A stretch of DNA of 51,095 bases from Candidatus Agathobaculum intestinipullorum (lineage in GTDB: Bacteria; Bacillota; Clostridia; Oscillospirales; Butyricicoccaceae): the NCBI GenBank assembly GCA_019117485.1, contig DWZQ01000036.1, forward strand, positions 1-51,095, in the 5' to 3' direction. Made by a program: the position numbers and the translations under genes. The notes beneath the pieces were generated by a model. It ran no database searches and had not been told where the DNA came from. It worked only from the letters and a program-made list of their open reading frames with translations. Position 1 is the first letter of the stretch. Each line of letters begins with the position of its first letter. This document shows, one piece after another, positions 8,813 through 17,579 of the stretch.

Positions 8813-8827
8813 TGTGACAGAGTCACA
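8813..8827. promoter_or_regulatory. Palindromic TGTGAC operator candidate
   Basis: TGTGAC (8813-8818) and GTCACA (8822-8827) form a perfect inverted repeat with a three-base spacer. A third TGTGAC copy lies at 8777-8782, near the likely trxA promoter. The half sites resemble CRP/FNR- or Rex-type half sites, but the spacing is not canonical for either. Confidence 0.4.
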
Positions 8828-8853
8828 AACCGTTGCAGAAAGAAAAGCCGGCC

Positions 8854-8882
8854 TTGCGCATTATCGTGTGGTGTATTATAAT
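8854..8882 (+). promoter_or_regulatory. apbE promoter
   Basis: TTGCGC (8854-8859) and TATAAT (8877-8882) stand 17 bases apart. The -10 hexamer ends 32 bases before the apbE start. Confidence 0.7.
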
Positions 8883-8914
8883 GGGACAGGAATTTCTGCA
8901 AGAAGGAGCACGGT

Positions 8915-9949
8915 ATGAAGCGGATTTTGGCGGTGTTTGCGCTGTTTTTGGTGTTGACAGGTTGCGCGGCGAAAACGTCGTCCCACACGGTAGACTTTTT
9001 CGCCATGGATACATTTATGTCGGTTACAGCGTATGGCGCAGACAGCAACAGCGCACAGCAGGCTGCAGTCGCCTGTGAGCAGCAAGTCAATACGCTCGAG
9101 CCTGCGCTGTCGCGCACCCGGCAGGACAGTGACCTGTATCGGCTTAATCACGCGGATGGTGCGGCATGCACAGTAAGCGATGAGACCTATGATGCAATCG
9201 AAGCGGCGGTGCAGTATGCCGAGCTTACAGGTGGTGCGTTTGACCCGACGATGGCGGTACTCACCGATCTGTGGGGCATTGGCACGGAAAACGCGCACGT
9301 CCCTGCGCAGGCGGAAATTGACGTGGCGCTGGATAAAGTAGGCTATGAAAATATCGTCTTACTGGGGAACAACCAAGTACAGCTCAAAAACGGCGCGCAG
9401 ATTGATCTGGGCGGCATCGGCAAGGGCTTTGCGACCGATGCGGTCGCGGATGTGCTCGCTGAGCAGGATGAGGACGCGGTCACAGGTGCGCTTGTGCAGC
9501 TTGGTGGCAACATTGGTGCGTTTGGGAGTAACCCGGCGCGTGATGGCGGTAGCTGGTCGATCGGCATTGCCGACCCGGACGATAACGCGGACTTCATTGC
9601 GACGGTCGAGGTGCGGGATAAGTCGGTCGTTACCTCGGGCGACTACGAGCGCTATTTTGAGCAGGACGGTAAGCGGTACCATCATATTTTCGACCCGGTA
9701 ACCGGATATCCGGCAGATACCGGTTTGCGCAGTGTGACCGTGATAGATGAGAGCTCGACGCGTGCGGATGCATTGACGACTGCACTGTTTGTCATGGGGC
9801 TGGACAAGGGCATGGCGTTCTGCGCGGAAAATGATATCGCAGCTGTATTTGTCACAAGCGACAAGCAGGTGTATACGACTGACGCGGTTGCTACGGCCTG
9901 TACTTACACCTTCCTCGGTGAGGACAAGGGGTACAGCGATGCGCGGTAG
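8915..9949 (+). CDS. apbE: FAD:protein FMN transferase (ApbE), lipoprotein
   Basis: Transfers FMN from FAD onto Thr/Ser of target flavoproteins outside the membrane. The 344 residues begin with a lipoprotein signal whose lipobox ends at Cys17 (LVLTGC). The ApbE fold shows AMDTFMSV near 30, the DLGGIGKGFATD motif near 163 and the Mg/FAD-binding SSTRADALTTALFVMG region near 280. It overlaps by 11 bases the NusG_II-domain gene, which in turn is followed by a Gx-type transporter gene. This trio is recurrent in Firmicutes and is associated with flavin-linked electron transfer. Confidence 0.94.
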   Translation: MKRILAVFALFLVLTGCAAKTSSHTVDFFAMDTFMSVTAYGADSNSAQQAAVACEQQVNTLEPALSRTRQDSDLYRLNHADGAACTVSDETYDAIEAAVQYAELTGGAFDPTMAVLTDLWGIGTENAHVPAQAEIDVALDKVGYENIVLLGNNQVQLKNGAQIDLGGIGKGFATDAVADVLAEQDEDAVTGALVQLGGNIGAFGSNPARDGGSWSIGIADPDDNADFIATVEVRDKSVVTSGDYERYFEQDGKRYHHIFDPVTGYPADTGLRSVTVIDESSTRADALTTALFVMGLDKGMAFCAENDIAAVFVTSDKQVYTTDAVATACTYTFLGEDKGYSDAR

Positions 9950-10310
9950 GCTAAAATGGGGCGATTGCATCATTATCGGCGTAGTGCTGCTGTTGGCTGC
10001 CGCGCTGACGGCGCTTATGGCACAGAACACAGCGGGCGGGCGGCTATACGCCGAGGTTTGGCAGAACGATGTGCTGGTCGAGCGTGTCGTGCTGACCGAT
10101 GAGACCGACCGTACAATCGACCTTGATGGGCATAATGTGATCGTGCTCGCAGGCAAAACCGCGCGTGTAGAATCCGCCGACTGCCACGATCAGGTTTGCG
10201 TGCGCACGGGCACGCTGACGCGCGCGGGACAGGTTGCAGTTTGTCTGCCCAACCGCGTGGTGCTCAAACTCGTGGGTGAGACGGGCGAGATCGACGCGAT
10301 TGTATCATAA
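9939..10310 (+). CDS. NusG domain II-containing membrane-anchored protein
   Basis: A 123-residue protein with one N-terminal transmembrane segment (about 9-28) and an extracytoplasmic NusG_II domain (about 35-123). The domain keeps the paired-cysteine pattern SADCHDQVCV near 76 and the VCLPNRVVLKL strand near 105. I chose the ATG at 9939 because it overlaps the apbE end and begins right before the membrane helix; a longer reading frame from 9789 only mirrors apbE. As I recall, the Listeria extracellular electron transfer locus pairs such a protein (EetA) with a Gx transporter (EetB) and an ApbE (FmnB). The same role here is inference. Confidence 0.82.
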   Translation: MRGRLKWGDCIIIGVVLLLAAALTALMAQNTAGGRLYAEVWQNDVLVERVVLTDETDRTIDLDGHNVIVLAGKTARVESADCHDQVCVRTGTLTRAGQVAVCLPNRVVLKLVGETGEIDAIVS

Positions 10311-10331
10311 AGAAGGGGAGGGGCAACGAAC

Positions 10332-10844
10332 ATGCAGCCGAAAAAACTGACGCTATGCGGTATGCTGACTGCGCTGGCGGTTGTGCTGTCGTTGGTCGAG
10401 CGGCTGTTTCCGCTTGATGCCGTGGTGTCGGTACCCGGCGTCAAGCTCGGTCTTGCGAATATTGTGACGCTGTTCGCGTTGACGCGCCTGTCCGGGCGCG
10501 ACGCGCTGGCGATCTTGCTGTGCCGCGTGGCGTTGTCCAGCCTGCTGATGGGTAGCGTGACTGCGTTTCTGTTTTCGCTGTTCGGCGGTTTGCTGGCGCT
10601 CGCCGCCATGGGGCTGCTGCTGCGTGTGGAAGGCCGGTTTTGCTCGGTACTCGGTGTGAGCGTTGCGGGCGCGGCCGCACACAATATCGGGCAGATCGCT
10701 GCGGCAGTGATTTGGATGAAAACCGGTGCGGTCGTGGCCTATCTGCCGTTGCTGCTTGTGATGAGCGTGCCGCTTGGGCTGGTGACTGGATTGACCGCCT
10801 CGGTCGTACTCACACATTTGAAAAAAATTGATTTTTGCGTATAA
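10332..10844 (+). CDS. Gx transporter family membrane protein
   Basis: A 170-residue hydrophobic protein with about five membrane helices and the family opening KKLTLCGMLTALAVVL. The segment VPGVKLGLANIVTL near 37 is typical of the family once called heptaprenyl diphosphate synthase component I (PF07456). It resembles ECF-type S components, so transport of a flavin or quinone precursor is possible but unproven. GGGGAGG lies upstream of the start. It forms one operon with apbE and the NusG_II gene. Its last codons hold the promoter for the next gene. Confidence 0.85.
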   Translation: MQPKKLTLCGMLTALAVVLSLVERLFPLDAVVSVPGVKLGLANIVTLFALTRLSGRDALAILLCRVALSSLLMGSVTAFLFSLFGGLLALAAMGLLLRVEGRFCSVLGVSVAGAAAHNIGQIAAAVIWMKTGAVVAYLPLLLVMSVPLGLVTGLTASVVLTHLKKIDFCV

Positions 10845-10845
10845 T
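10818..10845 (+). promoter_or_regulatory. Promoter for lipoprotein gene, inside the upstream gene
   Basis: TTGAAA (10818-10823) and TATAAT (10840-10845) are separated by 16 bases. They overlap the last codons and stop of the Gx transporter gene. Confidence 0.65.
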
Positions 10846-10894
10846 TTCGCGCAGTCCTCCTATACTATGGACAAATGCACAAGGAGGAACTGCA

Positions 10895-11245
10895 ATGAAA
10901 AGGCTTATCGCGCTTTTGGCCGCGCTGACGCTGGTGTTCGGCTGCGGCTGCGGCAACACAACGGACAACGAGACTGACAATGGCACAGATAGCAACGTGA
11001 CCGACAATCAGAACGGAGCACCGGCCGATCAGAACGGGGATGGCGTGGTCGACAACGGCAATACGGTTGGCGACGATATTGCAAACGGCATGGACGACAT
11101 GGGCAACGCTATCGAGAACGGCGTGGATGACGCGGGCAACGCGATCAAAAACGGCGTGGATGATATGACCGGCTCGGATACCGGCACAACGGATGGCACG
11201 GCGGATACCGGTGCGGACACCAATCCCAAGACAGCCAATCCGTAA
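10895..11245 (+). CDS. Small repetitive Asp/Asn/Thr-rich lipoprotein
   Basis: A 116-residue protein with a lipoprotein signal peptide (lipobox LVFGC, with further Cys at the junction). The rest is low complexity and strongly acidic. Residues about 62-98 hold imperfect repeats of the pattern NG-x-DD-x-GNAI. I recognise no domain; small repetitive lipoproteins like this are common in gut Clostridia. AAGGAGG sits seven bases before the ATG, which settles the start. The gene has its own promoter and a following hairpin, so it is monocistronic. Function unknown; it could be a surface spacer or a metal-binding acidic tail. Confidence 0.8.
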   Translation: MKRLIALLAALTLVFGCGCGNTTDNETDNGTDSNVTDNQNGAPADQNGDGVVDNGNTVGDDIANGMDDMGNAIENGVDDAGNAIKNGVDDMTGSDTGTTDGTADTGADTNPKTANP

Positions 11246-11265
11246 CGGGCGGAACGGCAAATCAG

Positions 11266-11297
11266 GCGGCATGGCAGAGAAAGCCATGCCGCTTTGT
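11266..11297 (+). terminator. Terminator after lipoprotein gene
   Basis: A 10-bp stem (11266-11275 with 11283-11292) is followed by TTTGT. The T-run is short. Confidence 0.6.
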
Positions 11298-11361
11298 CGT
11301 TGCGGCAGCCGATGCTCAAAAGCACAGGGCGCGATGCATGACGATTGGTGCGGTTTTTGCC

Positions 11362-11390
11362 TTGCGTCATGCGCTGCGCTGTGATAAAAT
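11362..11390 (+). promoter_or_regulatory. gltX promoter
   Basis: TTGCGT (11362-11367) and TAAAAT (11385-11390) are 17 bases apart, about 50 bases before the gltX start. The leader is too short for a T-box. Confidence 0.6.
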
Positions 11391-11440
11391 ATTCCTATCA
11401 TGGGCGAAAATGCTCTTATCTGGAAGTTGGAGTGAACAAC

Positions 11441-13093
11441 ATGGACTATAAGCATCTTGCGGAGCTGCTGTTGCCGCAAATCCATACCACGCCGGAAGAG
11501 ATCGAAGCGCGTTACCCCAAGCGTGAACTGCCTGAGGGCGCCAAGGTCACCCGCATGGGGCCAAGCCCGACCGGCTTTATGCACCTCGGCAACCTGTACG
11601 GCGCACTGGTCGATGAGCGCCTGGCGCACCAGTCGGGCGGTGTGTTTTACCTGCGTATTGAGGACACGGACAAGAAGCGTGAGGTCGAGGGTGGTGTGCA
11701 GACCATCATCGAGGCGTTTTCCTCATTCGGTTTGCCGTTTGACGAGGGCGCGACGCTTGACGGCGACAATGGCCTCTACGGCCCGTACCGTCAGAGTCAG
11801 CGCGCGGAGATCTACCAGACTTTTGTCAAAAGTCTGATTGAGCGCGGCATGGCCTATCCGTGCTTCTGCACCGAGGACGAACTCGCGGCGGCGCATACAG
11901 AGCAGGAGAAAAATAAGGAAAACTTCGGTTATTACGGCAAGTATGCCGTCTGGCGCGACCGGCCGATCGAGGACATTGAGGCAGAACTCGCCAAGGGTAC
12001 GCCGTATGTCGTGCGCTTCCGGTCGGAGGGCAGCATTGAAAACAAGATCTGCCACGAGGATCTGGTCAAGGGCAAGATGGAGGTCACGGAAAACGATCAG
12101 GATGTGGTCATCCTCAAATCGGACGGCATCCCGACCTATCACTTTGCGCATGTGGTCGACGATCATTTGATGGGTACGACCGTGGTCGTGCGTGGCGAGG
12201 AGTGGCTTGCAACGCTGCCGGTGCATTTGCAGCTGTTCCGCGCGATGGGCTGGAAAGCGCCAAAGTACGCGCACACCGCGCAACTAATGAAGCTCGATCC
12301 TGAGACCGGTGGCAAGCGCAAGCTGTCCAAGCGCAAGGACCCTGAGCTCGCGCTGACCTTCTACGAACAGCAGGGCTATCCGGTGCCGGCGGTGCTCGAA
12401 TATCTGATGACGCTGTTAAACTCCAACTTTGAGGAGTGGCGGCGCGCCAACCCGGCCCTTCCGATGAATGACTTCCCGTTCTCGACCAAGAAGATGAGCG
12501 GTTCGGGTGCGTTGTTTGATATTGAAAAGCTGCATGACGTTTCCAAGAATGTTATTTCGCGTATGTCTGCCGACATGGTTTACGACTATATTGCCGCGTG
12601 GAGTGAAAAGAATGACAAGCCGTTCCATGACCTGCTGACGCGCGACCCGGCTTTCTCCAAGGCTTATCTCGCGATTGGTCGCGGCGGGAAAAAGCCGCGT
12701 AAGGATTTGGCGCTCTGGTCAGATGCTAAGGGCTATATGGACTTCATGTTCGACGAGTTGTTCCAGCCGGATTACACCATGCCGGAGCGCGTGTCCGCTG
12801 AGGATGCTAAGGCAATCCTTGCAGACTTTGCGGCAGTCTTTGACGAGTCCGATACGCCGGACGGGTTCTTTGAAAAGATGAAGCAGATTGCGGAAAAGCA
12901 CGGCTATGCTGCGGATACCAAGGCGTATAAGGCTAATCCTGATCAGTATAAGGGCGCGGTTGGCGATGTGTCGATGGTGGTGCGTGTAGCGGTTGCCGGA
13001 CGGCAGAATGCCCCCGATCTGCAAACTGTAATGGGGATTCTCGGCCGCGAGAAGGTGCTCGAGCGGCTTGACCGTTGCGCAAAGGCGCTTTAA
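11441..13093 (+). CDS. gltX: Glutamyl-tRNA synthetase
   Basis: A 550-residue class I synthetase that charges tRNA-Glu. The HIGH-region motif GPSPTGFMHLGN is near residue 40 and the KMSKS-equivalent KLSKRKD near 293. At 550 residues it is longer than the usual ~480-500; the extra length lies in the C-terminal anticodon-binding part, a form I recall from other Clostridia. The ATG at 11441 follows GGAG (11429-11432) by eight bases; a GTG at 11432 overlaps that site. A separate glnS lies 27 bases downstream, so this enzyme may be discriminating rather than misacylating tRNA-Gln. Confidence 0.94.
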   Translation: MDYKHLAELLLPQIHTTPEEIEARYPKRELPEGAKVTRMGPSPTGFMHLGNLYGALVDERLAHQSGGVFYLRIEDTDKKREVEGGVQTIIEAFSSFGLPFDEGATLDGDNGLYGPYRQSQRAEIYQTFVKSLIERGMAYPCFCTEDELAAAHTEQEKNKENFGYYGKYAVWRDRPIEDIEAELAKGTPYVVRFRSEGSIENKICHEDLVKGKMEVTENDQDVVILKSDGIPTYHFAHVVDDHLMGTTVVVRGEEWLATLPVHLQLFRAMGWKAPKYAHTAQLMKLDPETGGKRKLSKRKDPELALTFYEQQGYPVPAVLEYLMTLLNSNFEEWRRANPALPMNDFPFSTKKMSGSGALFDIEKLHDVSKNVISRMSADMVYDYIAAWSEKNDKPFHDLLTRDPAFSKAYLAIGRGGKKPRKDLALWSDAKGYMDFMFDELFQPDYTMPERVSAEDAKAILADFAAVFDESDTPDGFFEKMKQIAEKHGYAADTKAYKANPDQYKGAVGDVSMVVRVAVAGRQNAPDLQTVMGILGREKVLERLDRCAKAL

Positions 13094-13120
13094 TTCGGTA
13101 TTTGGGGGAAAACAAACGTT

Positions 13121-14782
13121 ATGATGGAAAATGTAAATAACTTTTTGACCGAGATTATCGACGCGGATATTGCGGCGGGGCTGAACGAGCAGATTCACAC
13201 CCGCTTCCCGCCAGAACCCAACGGTTATCTGCACATTGGCTCGGCTAAGGCGATCTTCATCAACTGGTCGATTGCGAAAAAGTATAATGGTAAGTTCAAT
13301 CTGCGTTACGATGACACTAACCCGGTCAAGGAGGACACGGAGTATGTCGACTCCATTTGGGAGGACATTAAGTGGCTGACTGGCGAAGAGCCGAGTGGGG
13401 GCGTGTTTTATGGCTCGGATTACTTCGAGACGTGCTACGACTGCGCGGTCGCACTGATCAAGGTCGGAAAAGCCTATGTGGATGACCTGACGCAGGAAGA
13501 AATGCGCGCCTATCGCGGTACGCTGACTGAGCCGGGCAAGGAAAGCCCGTACCGCAACCGTTCGGTCGAGGAAAACTTGCAGCTGTTCGCGGATATGCGC
13601 GCAGGCAAATTCGAGGACGGTTCCAAAACGCTGCGCGCCAAGATCGACATGGCAAGCCCGAACATGAACCTGCGCGACCCTGCGATCTACCGCATTGTGC
13701 GCGCCCATCACCATCGTCAGGGCGACAAGTGGTGCATCTACCCGCTGTACGACTTTGCGCACCCCATTCAGGATGCCATCGAAGGTATCACGCATTCGAT
13801 GTGCTCGATCGAGTTTGAAAACCACCGTCCGTTGTACGAGTGGGTGGTGGATAACTGCCCGCTGCCGCACCATCCCAAGCAGCGCGAGTTTGCGCGTCTG
13901 AACGTGACACACACGGTCATGTCTAAGCGCTATCTGCGCCAGCTGGTGTTCGAGAAGCACGTCGAGGGTTGGGACGATCCGCGTATGCCTACGCTGTGCG
14001 CGCTGCGCCGTCGCGGCTATACGCCGAGCGCCATTCTGGACTTCGTCCAACGCGCGGGCGTTGCCAAGGCGGATTCGCTGGTGGATATCAAACTGCTTGA
14101 GCACTGCATCCGTGAGGAACTGAACGAGACTGCGCTGCGTCGCATGGCAGTCACCGAGCCGGTCAAACTCGTCATCACCAACTATCCAGAGGATAAGTGC
14201 GAGGAGTTTGAAGTGCCGAACAATCCGCGTGACGAGGCGGCAGGCACGCGTAAGGTGCCGTTTACGCGCGAGTTATATATCGAAAAGAGCGACTTTGCCG
14301 AGGTTCCGCCTCCGAAGTTCCAGCGTCTCAAGCCGGACGGTGAAGTGCGTCTGATGGGTGCGTATATCGTCCGCTGCAACGAGGTTATCAAGGACGAAAA
14401 CGGCGAGATCGTGGAGATCCGCTGCACGGCTGATCTGGAGACTGGCAACGGGATGCCGACCGACGGCCGCAAGGTCAAGGGCACGATCCATTGGGTATCC
14501 GCCGCGCACGCGCTTGACGCTGATCTGTACCTGTATGACAATCTGTTTACGCTCGAAAACGTCAATGACGTGCCGGAAGGAACGGATTATCTGGATTACC
14601 TCAATCCGGAGTCTCTCAAAAAGCTGACCGGCTGTAAGCTCGAACCGTCGCTGAAAGACGCGAAGGAGGGCGAACGCTTCCAGTTTGTCCGTATGGGCTA
14701 TTATGTCAAGGACAGGGAAGCGGGACGCTTCAACCGCATTGTCACCCTCAAGGACAGCTTTGCCAAGACGCTGCAAAAGTAA
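13121..14782 (+). CDS. glnS: Glutaminyl-tRNA synthetase
   Basis: Directly charges tRNA-Gln. The 553-residue class I enzyme has the GlnRS signature [15 protein letters not shown] near residue 31 (the PEPNG form separates it from GluRS) and VMSKR near 266. A two-lobed beta-barrel anticodon-binding domain fills the C-terminus. Most Firmicutes use the GatCAB transamidation route instead; GlnRS in a Clostridium-type genome reflects ancient transfer. Pairing with gltX in one unit suggests coordinated supply of both tRNAs. GGGGGAA precedes the double ATG start. Confidence 0.95.
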   Translation: MMENVNNFLTEIIDADIAAGLNEQIHTRFPPEPNGYLHIGSAKAIFINWSIAKKYNGKFNLRYDDTNPVKEDTEYVDSIWEDIKWLTGEEPSGGVFYGSDYFETCYDCAVALIKVGKAYVDDLTQEEMRAYRGTLTEPGKESPYRNRSVEENLQLFADMRAGKFEDGSKTLRAKIDMASPNMNLRDPAIYRIVRAHHHRQGDKWCIYPLYDFAHPIQDAIEGITHSMCSIEFENHRPLYEWVVDNCPLPHHPKQREFARLNVTHTVMSKRYLRQLVFEKHVEGWDDPRMPTLCALRRRGYTPSAILDFVQRAGVAKADSLVDIKLLEHCIREELNETALRRMAVTEPVKLVITNYPEDKCEEFEVPNNPRDEAAGTRKVPFTRELYIEKSDFAEVPPPKFQRLKPDGEVRLMGAYIVRCNEVIKDENGEIVEIRCTADLETGNGMPTDGRKVKGTIHWVSAAHALDADLYLYDNLFTLENVNDVPEGTDYLDYLNPESLKKLTGCKLEPSLKDAKEGERFQFVRMGYYVKDREAGRFNRIVTLKDSFAKTLQK

Positions 14783-14791
14783 CGGAATATG

Positions 14792-14819
14792 AAAAAAGCA
14801 CCCAAATGGGTGCTTTTTT
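14792..14819. terminator. Bidirectional terminator between glnS and rarA
   Basis: A 12-bp stem (14792-14803 with 14808-14819) around AAAT, with A-run and T-run at either edge. The rarA stop codon overlaps its right end. Confidence 0.85.
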
Positions 14820-16143
14820 ATTTGGGTTTGCGGTGCTGCTGCTTCCATGTCTTGATCTGTTCGAGCCGCGCTTTGTATTTGGCTTCCAGACCCTGTTCGG
14901 TTGGATGGTAGTATTCTCGGCCTTCCAACGAATCGGGCAGGCACTGCATATCAGTCAGTTTGTCGGCTGTGTTGTGCGCGTATTGGTAGCCCTTGCCGTA
15001 GTCCAACTCTTTCATCAGCCGGGTCGGTGCGTTGCGGATGACCAGCGGAACCGGCTCAGCCAACATGGTCAGGGCGTCCTTTTTTGCGCTTTCGTAGGCG
15101 ATATACAAGGCGTTTGATTTAGGTGCGAGCGACATATATACGACTGCATGGGTCAAATGCACGTTGCACTCGGGCATGCCGATGAAATGGCACGCCTGAT
15201 AAGCTGCGACCGCGACCTCGAGTGCGCGCGAGTCGGCCATGCCGATATCCTCGCTGGCAAAGCGGGTCACGCGCCGTGCAATATAGAGCGGGTCTTCACC
15301 CGCTTCCAGCATTCGTGCAAGCCAGTAGACCGCCGCATCTGGGTCGGAGTTGCGCATGGATTTGTGCAGCGCGGAAATCAGATTATAGTGTTCTTCACCG
15401 GTTTTATCATACAGCAGCGATTTTTTTGAAATGCACTGTTCGAGCGTCTCGCGCGTGACGCGCACGGTTTTGCCGTCCGTGTCGCTGTTGAGCACGAGCA
15501 TCTCCAACGTGGACAGCGCCGCGCGCGCGTCGCCATTGGCAAAGTTGGCAATCGCCTCAAGCATATCTGGCTCGATTTCGATTTCCTGACCACCGAAGCC
15601 GCGCGGGTCGGTCAGCGCACGGGCAAGCAGGGAAGTGAGGTCATCCGTTGTCAGTGCTTGCAGGACAAACACTTTGCAGCGTGACAAAAGCGCGCCGTTG
15701 ACCTCGAAGGACGGGTTTTCGGTTGTCGCACCGATCAAGATGATGCTGCCCTTTTCGACAAATGGCAGAAAAGCGTCCTGCTGCGCTTTGTTAAAGCGAT
15801 GGATTTCGTCCACAAACACGATTGTGCGCTCGCCAAAGCGGCGGTTGTCCTCAGCCTGCTGCATGACTTGCTTGATCTCTTTAATGCCGCTGGTGACGGC
15901 TGAAAAGTCGATGAAGGTTGCTTGGGTGTGGTTTGTAATGATGCGCGCGAGTGTGGTTTTGCCCACGCCGGGCGGCCCCCAGAAGATCATGGACGAGATT
16001 TGGTCACCCTCGATCAGGCGGCGCAGCACTTTGCCTTCGCCCAGCAGATGCGTCTGCCCGACAAATTCGGACAGGTCACGTGGGCGCAGCCGCGCTGCGA
16101 GCGGACGAGTATTGTCCCCACCGAACAGCGTCTGTTGTTCCAT
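14818..16143 (-). CDS. rarA: Replication-associated recombination protein RarA (MgsA)
   Basis: A 441-residue AAA+ ATPase acting at stalled replication forks. Walker A is GPPGVGKT (residues 56-63), Walker B is VFVDEIHRF near 108, and the sensor region GATTENPSF follows near 135. C-terminal helical and tetramerisation segments are present (SDPDAAVYWLARMLEAGEDP; HTADKLTDMQCLP). I chose the ATG at 16143, eight bases after AGGAGG; an upstream GTG overlaps the ribosome site. It has its own consensus promoter and converges on glnS. Confidence 0.96.
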   Translation of the reverse strand: MEQQTLFGGDNTRPLAARLRPRDLSEFVGQTHLLGEGKVLRRLIEGDQISSMIFWGPPGVGKTTLARIITNHTQATFIDFSAVTSGIKEIKQVMQQAEDNRRFGERTIVFVDEIHRFNKAQQDAFLPFVEKGSIILIGATTENPSFEVNGALLSRCKVFVLQALTTDDLTSLLARALTDPRGFGGQEIEIEPDMLEAIANFANGDARAALSTLEMLVLNSDTDGKTVRVTRETLEQCISKKSLLYDKTGEEHYNLISALHKSMRNSDPDAAVYWLARMLEAGEDPLYIARRVTRFASEDIGMADSRALEVAVAAYQACHFIGMPECNVHLTHAVVYMSLAPKSNALYIAYESAKKDALTMLAEPVPLVIRNAPTRLMKELDYGKGYQYAHNTADKLTDMQCLPDSLEGREYYHPTEQGLEAKYKARLEQIKTWKQQHRKPK

Positions 16144-16172
16144 GCCGCGCACCTCCTTTGCTCAATAGCATC

Positions 16173-16201
16173 ATTATATCACCGAACAGATGTTCCTGCA
16201 A
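16173..16201 (-). promoter_or_regulatory. rarA promoter
   Basis: On the minus strand, TTGCAG (16196-16201) and TATAAT (16173-16178) are 17 bases apart, just upstream of the rarA ribosome site. Confidence 0.75.
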
Positions 16202-16207
16202 GAGGAC

Positions 16208-16240
16208 GGGAAAAATCCCCTCTGGAAGGGAGGGGATTTC
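16208..16240 (-). terminator. Terminator of the sigma/anti-sigma unit
   Basis: Minus-strand stem (16231-16239 with 16213-16221) with a run of T at its 3' side, directly after the anti-sigma-like gene. Confidence 0.7.
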
Positions 16241-16243
16241 CGC

Positions 16244-17554
16244 TTATTGTAAGGGAATATCTACGCCGTCAAAGTTCAAAAGAACGATCTCAGACGGGTC
16301 AAGGGGTTCGTCAAACATCCATTGGTCGTGGGCGTGTCCCGAACTGCTTGGATCGTTCATGTCGTCCACGCTCCAGCCGCCGTCGATGCAGTTATCGGTC
16401 AGATATAACTTTTCACCGCCTTTGGTCATAGCGTAGGTGGGGCGGTGCCCTAAAATGGTGCCTTCGCTGGCAGAACGCGCAGAGACACCAATCTCGGAGA
16501 CGCGGATTTCCTCGACCAGTGCGCCGCCGACCTGCACATTCGGGTGATAGACCACTTCATCAGCAGTTTCCACCGCGATGGTGAAATACCAGATTCCCTC
16601 AACAGGGTCATGCAGCATATAACTGCCATTCAAATCGCTGAATGTCATATAAGGGAGGTCGTCTGGGGTGATGTCGTATACTGCATCAAAATACCACTGG
16701 CCGTTGTATTGAAAGCATCTTCCGCCGCCAAAGTTTTGCTCGGGGTCGCGTGCGTCGGTCGCATGGCTGGACAAACTGCTGCCGGAATGGTTGGCTTCTC
16801 CCAAAAAGGCGACTTGAATATGCAGTTTGCCGTCCTCGCCAAAGCCGACCGAGGACAGACGGGCGTAGTTGCTCCCTTCTAATTCGCATGGTGTTTGTTC
16901 AGGGATCAACAGAATATGGTCTACAAAAAGTGGTATACCCATGTCCTCCGTCATATTTTTCAGTCCGGTGGCGGACAGCATTTCACGTGGGAAATCGACC
17001 GTTTCCTCTGCGCGTGCAGAAGGTTGGAAACTGCTGAAAGATACGTTGACCTCGGTGCCGTCTGCGATTGGACGGCCGATATTGTCGATCTCGATGAGCG
17101 CGGTGCGGCTGTCCTCATCATAGTGGACAATGTGCGCGCCGCCAGTCCAGCTATTAACAACAGGGGCGGTTTCGTCTCGTTCATAATCGAGCCAGCCGTT
17201 GACCCGCATATCTTCGCTGAGACGGTCGCCGGTTTTGTCCTGCACTTCGACCCAGACGCGCACCAGATTGCTGCTCGACAGCGCGGCCACAGGACGTATT
17301 TCAATGCCGTTGTCCTCGACGGTGATGCCGGTGATCGGCTGGCTTTGTTCGGAAAAGCCGCCGAGCACGTTTTTCAGCGCCTCCCGCAAAGCGGGTACGG
17401 TAGCGGCCAGCGCGGAAAAAGTCAGCAGCACAGCGAGCATGGCGGCCAGCAGGATGCGGGCGGCTGTCCAGCGCAACCGGGTGTGGCGCGGCTCGATACT
17501 GCGCAGAATTTCTGCGCGGCGTGCAGGCGAGAGCGTAATATGTTGCAGTTTCAT
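16244..17554 (-). CDS. DUF4179-like membrane protein, probable anti-sigma factor
   Basis: A 436-residue protein with a short cytoplasmic N-terminus (about 1-28), one membrane segment (about 30-52, ending TFSALAA) and a large extracytoplasmic part rich in beta-strand-like sequence. The layout, and its place directly after an ECF sigma gene, fit the DUF4179 anti-sigma group, in which the cytoplasmic stub holds the sigma factor. No zinc-binding HxxxCxxC motif is present, so it is not a ZAS-type anti-sigma. I prefer the ATG at 17554, nine bases after GAGGAGG; an ATG at 17587 overlapping the sigma stop would add 11 residues. What it senses is unknown. Confidence 0.75.
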   Translation of the reverse strand: MKLQHITLSPARRAEILRSIEPRHTRLRWTAARILLAAMLAVLLTFSALAATVPALREALKNVLGGFSEQSQPITGITVEDNGIEIRPVAALSSSNLVRVWVEVQDKTGDRLSEDMRVNGWLDYERDETAPVVNSWTGGAHIVHYDEDSRTALIEIDNIGRPIADGTEVNVSFSSFQPSARAEETVDFPREMLSATGLKNMTEDMGIPLFVDHILLIPEQTPCELEGSNYARLSSVGFGEDGKLHIQVAFLGEANHSGSSLSSHATDARDPEQNFGGGRCFQYNGQWYFDAVYDITPDDLPYMTFSDLNGSYMLHDPVEGIWYFTIAVETADEVVYHPNVQVGGALVEEIRVSEIGVSARSASEGTILGHRPTYAMTKGGEKLYLTDNCIDGGWSVDDMNDPSSSGHAHDQWMFDEPLDPSEIVLLNFDGVDIPLQ

Positions 17555-17579
17555 ATCCAAATCCCTCCTCATATTGCGT

